From Crocinitomicaceae bacterium (GTDB lineage: Bacteria; Bacteroidota; Bacteroidia; Flavobacteriales_D; Crocinitomicaceae), in assembly GCA_030833845.1 (NCBI GenBank), contig JAURGK010000010.1, forward strand, positions 1 through 64,000: a DNA stretch of 64,000 nucleotides. Direction: 5' to 3'. Positions 60,489-64,000 of this stretch are shown piece after piece (position 1 is the first letter of the stretch; every line of letters starts with the position of its first letter). The notes under the pieces are model-generated. The model worked only from the letters and a program-made list of their open reading frames with translations. It did no database searches and was not told the DNA's origin. The translations under genes were made by a program, and so were the position numbers.

Positions 60489-61754
60489 TTAAGACTTTTT
60501 ATACATCTTTAAAGACCATAGCTTGGTATCATCTATCTTGGCCAAAATAAGTTTATTGATCAAGATGCCAGGAATAGCCAAAATTTTCTCCTCATCGCAA
60601 AGTACCAATTGTTGTGTTCGCAACGGTAAAGGAATGCCTTTTTCTTTTAAGATTTGCATGACGCGTTTCGATCCATTCATTCCCTTGACCTTTATTTTAT
60701 CGTCGGCGTTGGCCATTCTGAAAAATGGTAAGCCAATAATTTTAGTTTGATCGATGGCGTTTTTGGTATAAGAGGTTATTGGTTGAATTTCAAAGTCCCA
60801 ATCAAATACTTTGCTATGGAAAAGCTGTATGCTGATTTGGTTTTTAACCAAAAACAATGATAAGTTAGTTGTGGCATCATTCCAGGTAAGGTATTTGCCA
60901 TTTTTTGCTTTAAATAAGTCGCTAACCCTAGTAATTATATGAGGGGGTACTTGCGCGCTTTTAAAAAATTCAACAAACTGATATGCAGATAATTGAGATA
61001 TTTCAATTAAACTAATAGATTTCGTTTTTTCAAACTGTTGCTTGGCCTGCTCTAATTTTAATTGTTGTGCCTCAATTTCTTGTTGAAATTGTTTTTGAAT
61101 TACCTGAACTGAGCTTTTGATTTGTGGTAGTTGTGCTGATAAAAAGGGGATAAGTACATGTCGCCACAAGTTGCGCCGGTATTTGGTGTTTGAATTGCTG
61201 CTATCTTGACGATACGTAATGTGCAAGCTCTTGGCTAGGGAGCTGAGTTGCTCTCTCGAAAGCTGCAATAAGGGCCTAAGCACATACTGGTTGTTGTTGC
61301 GCATCCCTGCAAGACCTTTCATTCCAGCGCCTCTGGCTAACTGTAGCCAAAAAGTTTCAATTTGATCATCTGCATGATGTGCTGTGCAGATGTAGCCTCC
61401 TTCTTTTTGATTTCTGATTTCATCAAAAAATTCATACCTAATGCGTCTTGCCTCAGCTTGTAAATTCCCTCCATGCTCTACTAATTGCTGCTCGAGCATA
61501 CATCTCTTCAGGTGAAGTGGGATTTGATTTTGCTCGCAAAAGGCAAGGACGTGTGCCTGATCAAGCTCGCTTTCTTCACCTCTGAGTCCATAGTTGACAT
61601 GCATGACTTCAATAGGTAGTTGTAATTGAAGCATGAGTTTGCAAAGGAGCATTGAATCCAATCCACCACTCACTGCAACAAGGTATGTTTTTGCAGGATA
61701 CTGCTCAAAAAAAAGCCTCAGATCTTTTAAATGACTAAGCTCAATCGAGTCCAT
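60489..61754 (-). CDS. tilS: tRNA(Ile)-lysidine synthase
   Basis: This 421-residue enzyme changes the wobble C of the CAU-anticodon isoleucine tRNA to lysidine, which lets it read AUA. The ATP pyrophosphatase P-loop SGGLDSM is at residues 29-35. It is followed by VMHVNYGLRGEESELDQAHV, then ICTAHHADDQIETFWLQLAR and RGAGMKGLAGM, and a C-terminal TilS domain (GMNGSKRVMQILKEKGIPLP). It overlaps pabB by 14 bases. Confidence 0.94.
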   Translation of the reverse strand: MDSIELSHLKDLRLFFEQYPAKTYLVAVSGGLDSMLLCKLMLQLQLPIEVMHVNYGLRGEESELDQAHVLAFCEQNQIPLHLKRCMLEQQLVEHGGNLQAEARRIRYEFFDEIRNQKEGGYICTAHHADDQIETFWLQLARGAGMKGLAGMRNNNQYVLRPLLQLSREQLSSLAKSLHITYRQDSSNSNTKYRRNLWRHVLIPFLSAQLPQIKSSVQVIQKQFQQEIEAQQLKLEQAKQQFEKTKSISLIEISQLSAYQFVEFFKSAQVPPHIITRVSDLFKAKNGKYLTWNDATTNLSLFLVKNQISIQLFHSKVFDWDFEIQPITSYTKNAIDQTKIIGLPFFRMANADDKIKVKGMNGSKRVMQILKEKGIPLPLRTQQLVLCDEEKILAIPGILINKLILAKIDDTKLWSLKMYKKS

Positions 61755-62937
61755 AGATCAGTTTTTGAGCTTTTAGCATACATTCATTGAATTCATCTTC
61801 AGGGGTGGCCTTAATGGTGATTGCGCTACCTACCGCACAAGATAAATATTGGTTTTTATAATTGTATAATAAGGAACGGATGACCACATTGAAATCAAAA
61901 TCGCCATTGGGTTCAATGAGCCCAATGCTGCCAGAATAAAGTCCTCGCTTAAAATCTTCGTGTGCTTCAATTTGTTTCAAAGCAGCAATTTTCGGAGCGC
62001 CCGTCATGCTACCCATTGGAAATGTGGCTTTTAAAATATCCCATATAGGCAGAGCATGGTCCACTTTGCAGCTCACTTTGGAAATCATTTGATGTACTGT
62101 TTCGAAGCTATAAATCTCACAGAGTTCGTCCACTCGAACACTATTTTTTTGAGCAATTCTAGACAGGTCATTGCGCACAAGGTCTACAATCATGATATTT
62201 TCTGCCCTTTCTTTTTGGTTGTTTTGAAGTTCCAGTGCAAGGGCTTTATCTAAAGAAGGTACCGGATTTCTTGGTGCTGTACCCTTGATGGGTTCAGTAA
62301 TGAGCGTTGATCCTCTTTTGAGCAAGAATCTTTCGGGGCTTGCGCAGAGTACGCAGTGTTCATTTGTTTGTATGAAGGCAGCGTGGGGTGCTTTTGTTCG
62401 CTCGATCAAACGCCCAAACAAGGGAAGCGGCTCTCTTAATTCATAGGGTTGGGCGAATAGTTCTTGACAATAATTGACTTCATAAATTTCTCCCTCTTGA
62501 AGGGCAGCCTTCAATTGATAAAAGTGCTTGAAATACTTGTCTTTAGCCGTTCGATTTTTGAATTGCGCATTCAATCCAACATCTTTTTTTTCAATTTCGC
62601 AAATGATTTGATGGGCAAATTCATCATTGATCGCGTTGTTTTCTCCCCATATGAATTCAAGTTTCGGTTGGATTTGGTACAGGCTTTCTGGGATCCATAA
62701 ATGGAGCAGGGGAAAGTCAAGTTGATCAGAAAGGTTGGAGCTCAAAACTTCAAAATGATCCTTTAATTCGAAACTAAAAATCCCAAAAATATAGGTGCCA
62801 GTATGCTGGCTTATAAAGTCACTCACTTTTGAATCATTCAGATCGCTGAGTTTCTGGATTTTCAATTCAGCTTTTTTTCCTACACCGAGCAAAGGGCCTT
62901 TGGTATGGTGATTCCAATAAAAACAAGTCGTTTTCAT
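61741..62937 (-). CDS. pabB: Aminodeoxychorismate synthase component I
   Basis: This 398-residue chorismate-binding enzyme works in folate synthesis. It has GEIYEVNYCQELFAQPYELR and CASPERFLLKRG, then ITEPIKGTAPRN with the Lys typical of PabB. IMIVDLVRNDLSR, FPMGSMTGAPKIAAL and GLYSGSIGLIEPNGDFDFNV follow in order. The PIKGTxPR form and the absence of a Trp-binding N-terminal LLES motif favour PabB over TrpE. It lacks a fused amidotransferase or lyase. It heads the operon with tilS, the RsmF-like gene and the Crp-like gene. Confidence 0.9.
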   Translation of the reverse strand: MKTTCFYWNHHTKGPLLGVGKKAELKIQKLSDLNDSKVSDFISQHTGTYIFGIFSFELKDHFEVLSSNLSDQLDFPLLHLWIPESLYQIQPKLEFIWGENNAINDEFAHQIICEIEKKDVGLNAQFKNRTAKDKYFKHFYQLKAALQEGEIYEVNYCQELFAQPYELREPLPLFGRLIERTKAPHAAFIQTNEHCVLCASPERFLLKRGSTLITEPIKGTAPRNPVPSLDKALALELQNNQKERAENIMIVDLVRNDLSRIAQKNSVRVDELCEIYSFETVHQMISKVSCKVDHALPIWDILKATFPMGSMTGAPKIAALKQIEAHEDFKRGLYSGSIGLIEPNGDFDFNVVIRSLLYNYKNQYLSCAVGSAITIKATPEDEFNECMLKAQKLIYGLD

Positions 62938-62941
62938 GGCT

Positions 62942-62949
62942 CAAATCTA
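62942..62949 (-). promoter_or_regulatory. -7 promoter element of pabB
   Basis: On the minus strand this reads TAGATTTG, matching TAnnTTTG, 4 bases upstream of the ATG at 62937, the same spacing as at aroB and proline dehydrogenase. Confidence 0.45.
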
Positions 62950-63029
62950 CAAACAATCGCCTTTTTAGAGTTCTAAAGACCTTAAAAGGCTTATTTTTTT
63001 GTTTTTTACAACTTTTTTGTCGGGTCAAT

Positions 63030-63051
63030 TGTTAGTCTAACACTACCTTTG
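63030..63051 (+). promoter_or_regulatory. Palindrome and -7 element upstream of the TonB-dependent receptor
   Basis: TGTTAGTCTAACA (63030-63042) is a perfect 6+1+6 palindrome. One base later comes TACCTTTG (63044-63051), matching TAnnTTTG, 32 bases before the ATG at 63084. A TTTG at 63016-63019 stands 24 bases upstream, slightly far for a -33 element. A regulator bound at the palindrome would cover the promoter spacer. Confidence 0.5.
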
Positions 63052-63083
63052 TACTCACCATCTGATTTAGGCTTTTTCAAACA

Positions 63084-64000
63084 ATGAAATTTATTCTCTC
63101 CCTTTTATTACTCGCCGTTCCTACACTATTTTTTGCACAAAAGAAAGCCACCATCAGTGGTTACATTACAGATGCTAGAAGCGGAGAAGCACTAAGTACG
63201 GCGCGCATATTCATCACAGAGCTAAAAACGGGTACCTTGGTCAATACTTACGGATTTTATTCACTTACCATACCCGTAGGTAAGTATAGGTTTGAATTCA
63301 GATGCGATGGGTACGAAACTTTAGCGAAAGATATAGATTTACAGGAGCAACTGACCTTGAATTTGGAGTTAGAAATGCTCATTCAAGAGACCAAAGAAGT
63401 GCGCATTTCAGCAAAGAAATCTGACAATGTTACCTCCGCTAAGTTAGGGCAAATGGAGCTTAAAATGGACCAAGTCAAGACGCTTCCAGCCTTCATGGGT
63501 GAGGTGGATGTAGTGAAGACTTTGCAGTTATTGCCCGGTGTATCTTCAGTTTCAGAAGGCGGTCAAGGTTTTTATGTGCGAGGTGGAGGTCCAGACCAAA
63601 ACTTGGTATTGCTAGACGAAGGGGTTGTTTATAACGCCTCACACTTATTTGGTTTCTTTTCCGTTTTCAATGCTGATGCCATCAATAGTGTAAATCTGAT
63701 CAAAGGAGGGATGCCAGCTAACTTTGGTGGTCGCTTGTCTTCAGTGTTGGAGGTCAATATGAATGAAGGAAATCAAAAGCAATTTAAAGTTAAAGGTGGT
63801 ATCGGTGCCATCTCTTCTAGATTAACTCTTGAAGGGCCTATTAAAAAAGATAAAGGATCCTTTATTGTATCGGCTCGGCGAACCTATATTGATTTACTTT
63901 TAAAGGCGGCCATACCAGATACCTCTCCGTTTTCAGGCTCAGGTTATTTTTTTTATGACCTAAACGCCAAACTTAATTACAAACTTTCCGCCAAAGACCG
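63084..64000 (+). CDS. TonB-dependent receptor, N-terminal part, cut by window edge
   Basis: The frame is open from the ATG at 63084 to the window end (305 full codons). It has a signal peptide (MKFILSLLLLAVPTLFFAQ). A carboxypeptidase-regulatory-like domain follows at about 23-100 (ATISGYITDARSGEALSTAR and TLVNTYGFYSLTIPVGKY), then the plug domain at about 125-235 (LLPGVSSVSEGGQGFYVRGG, LVLLDEGVVYNASHLFGFFS, GGMPANFGGRLSSVLEV). The barrel begins after residue 240. The form is that of receptors for siderophores or other nutrients in Bacteroidota that stand apart from SusD. No SusD partner is visible, but the downstream side is outside the window. Confidence 0.92.
   Translation, partial: MKFILSLLLLAVPTLFFAQKKATISGYITDARSGEALSTARIFITELKTGTLVNTYGFYSLTIPVGKYRFEFRCDGYETLAKDIDLQEQLTLNLELEMLIQETKEVRISAKKSDNVTSAKLGQMELKMDQVKTLPAFMGEVDVVKTLQLLPGVSSVSEGGQGFYVRGGGPDQNLVLLDEGVVYNASHLFGFFSVFNADAINSVNLIKGGMPANFGGRLSSVLEVNMNEGNQKQFKVKGGIGAISSRLTLEGPIKKDKGSFIVSARRTYIDLLLKAAIPDTSPFSGSGYFFYDLNAKLNYKLSAKD

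Noticed and set aside
62971-63002. Hairpin CCTTAAAAGG followed by T-run as a terminator
   Set aside because: The palindrome is short and A/T-centred, and on the plus strand no gene ends here to be terminated. On the minus strand it lies upstream of pabB, not after a gene.

Overview
The window is gene-dense, AT-rich DNA from a member of the Bacteroidota, most likely a Flavobacteriales-like free-living bacterium. The evidence is: several secreted proteins ending in the Por/type IX secretion (T9SS) sorting tail, PorP/SprF-type outer-membrane proteins, a TonB-dependent receptor with a carboxypeptidase-like N-terminal domain, an S46 dipeptidyl-peptidase, GEVED domains, near absence of Shine-Dalgarno sites, and promoters of the Bacteroidota type (TTG, about 19-20 bases, TAnnTTTG). 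There is no insertion sequence, phage gene, CRISPR array, tRNA or rRNA that I can support. No gap without a gene exceeds 300 bases; the longest is 14768-14976.

Layout. 1-130: start of ssrA (tmRNA), cut by the window edge. 173-5100 (minus): a three-gene glycan operon with two GH29 alpha-L-fucosidases around a DUF4838 putative glycosidase. 5227-11344 (plus): a TetR-regulated TolC/adaptor/RND efflux operon with two copies of a putative operator. 11399-14767 (minus): an MFS transporter, a PKD-domain T9SS protein and a YfcE-like phosphoesterase. 14977-23667 (plus): a 2296-residue modular surface protein and a beta-helix T9SS protein. 23660-28486 (minus): an M14 peptidase and an operon of ECF sigma factor, anti-sigma-like protein joined to a putative outer-membrane barrel, and PorP/SprF. 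28590-38238: a divergent Nudix-type regulator and a six-gene starch/maltose operon. 38235-39801 (minus): small protein, TlyA, lipoprotein. 39871-45633 (plus): rimO, lipoprotein, fabG, hemB, hutH, membrane protein. 45630-47878 (minus): GlcD-like oxidase and a methyltransferase. 47957-53370 (plus): thiolase, lipoprotein, outer-membrane protein, T9SS protein. 53367-62937: proline dehydrogenase, aroB, MarC, S46 peptidase, Crp-like regulator, RsmF-like enzyme, tilS, pabB. 63084 to the end: start of a TonB-dependent receptor.

How the genes work together. In the starch cluster a secreted amylase (35893-38238), a periplasmic amylase (30283-31602), an inner-membrane sugar carrier, a maltose phosphorylase, beta-phosphoglucomutase and a BadF-type sugar kinase form a nearly complete route from starch to glucose 6-phosphate. 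Only the outer-membrane import step (SusC/SusD) is missing from the window. The least ordinary locus is the sigma factor / anti-sigma-barrel / PorP operon, which looks like a surface-to-cytoplasm signalling unit built into a type IX secretion protein family. All functional calls rest on motifs recognised by eye; no database search was run.
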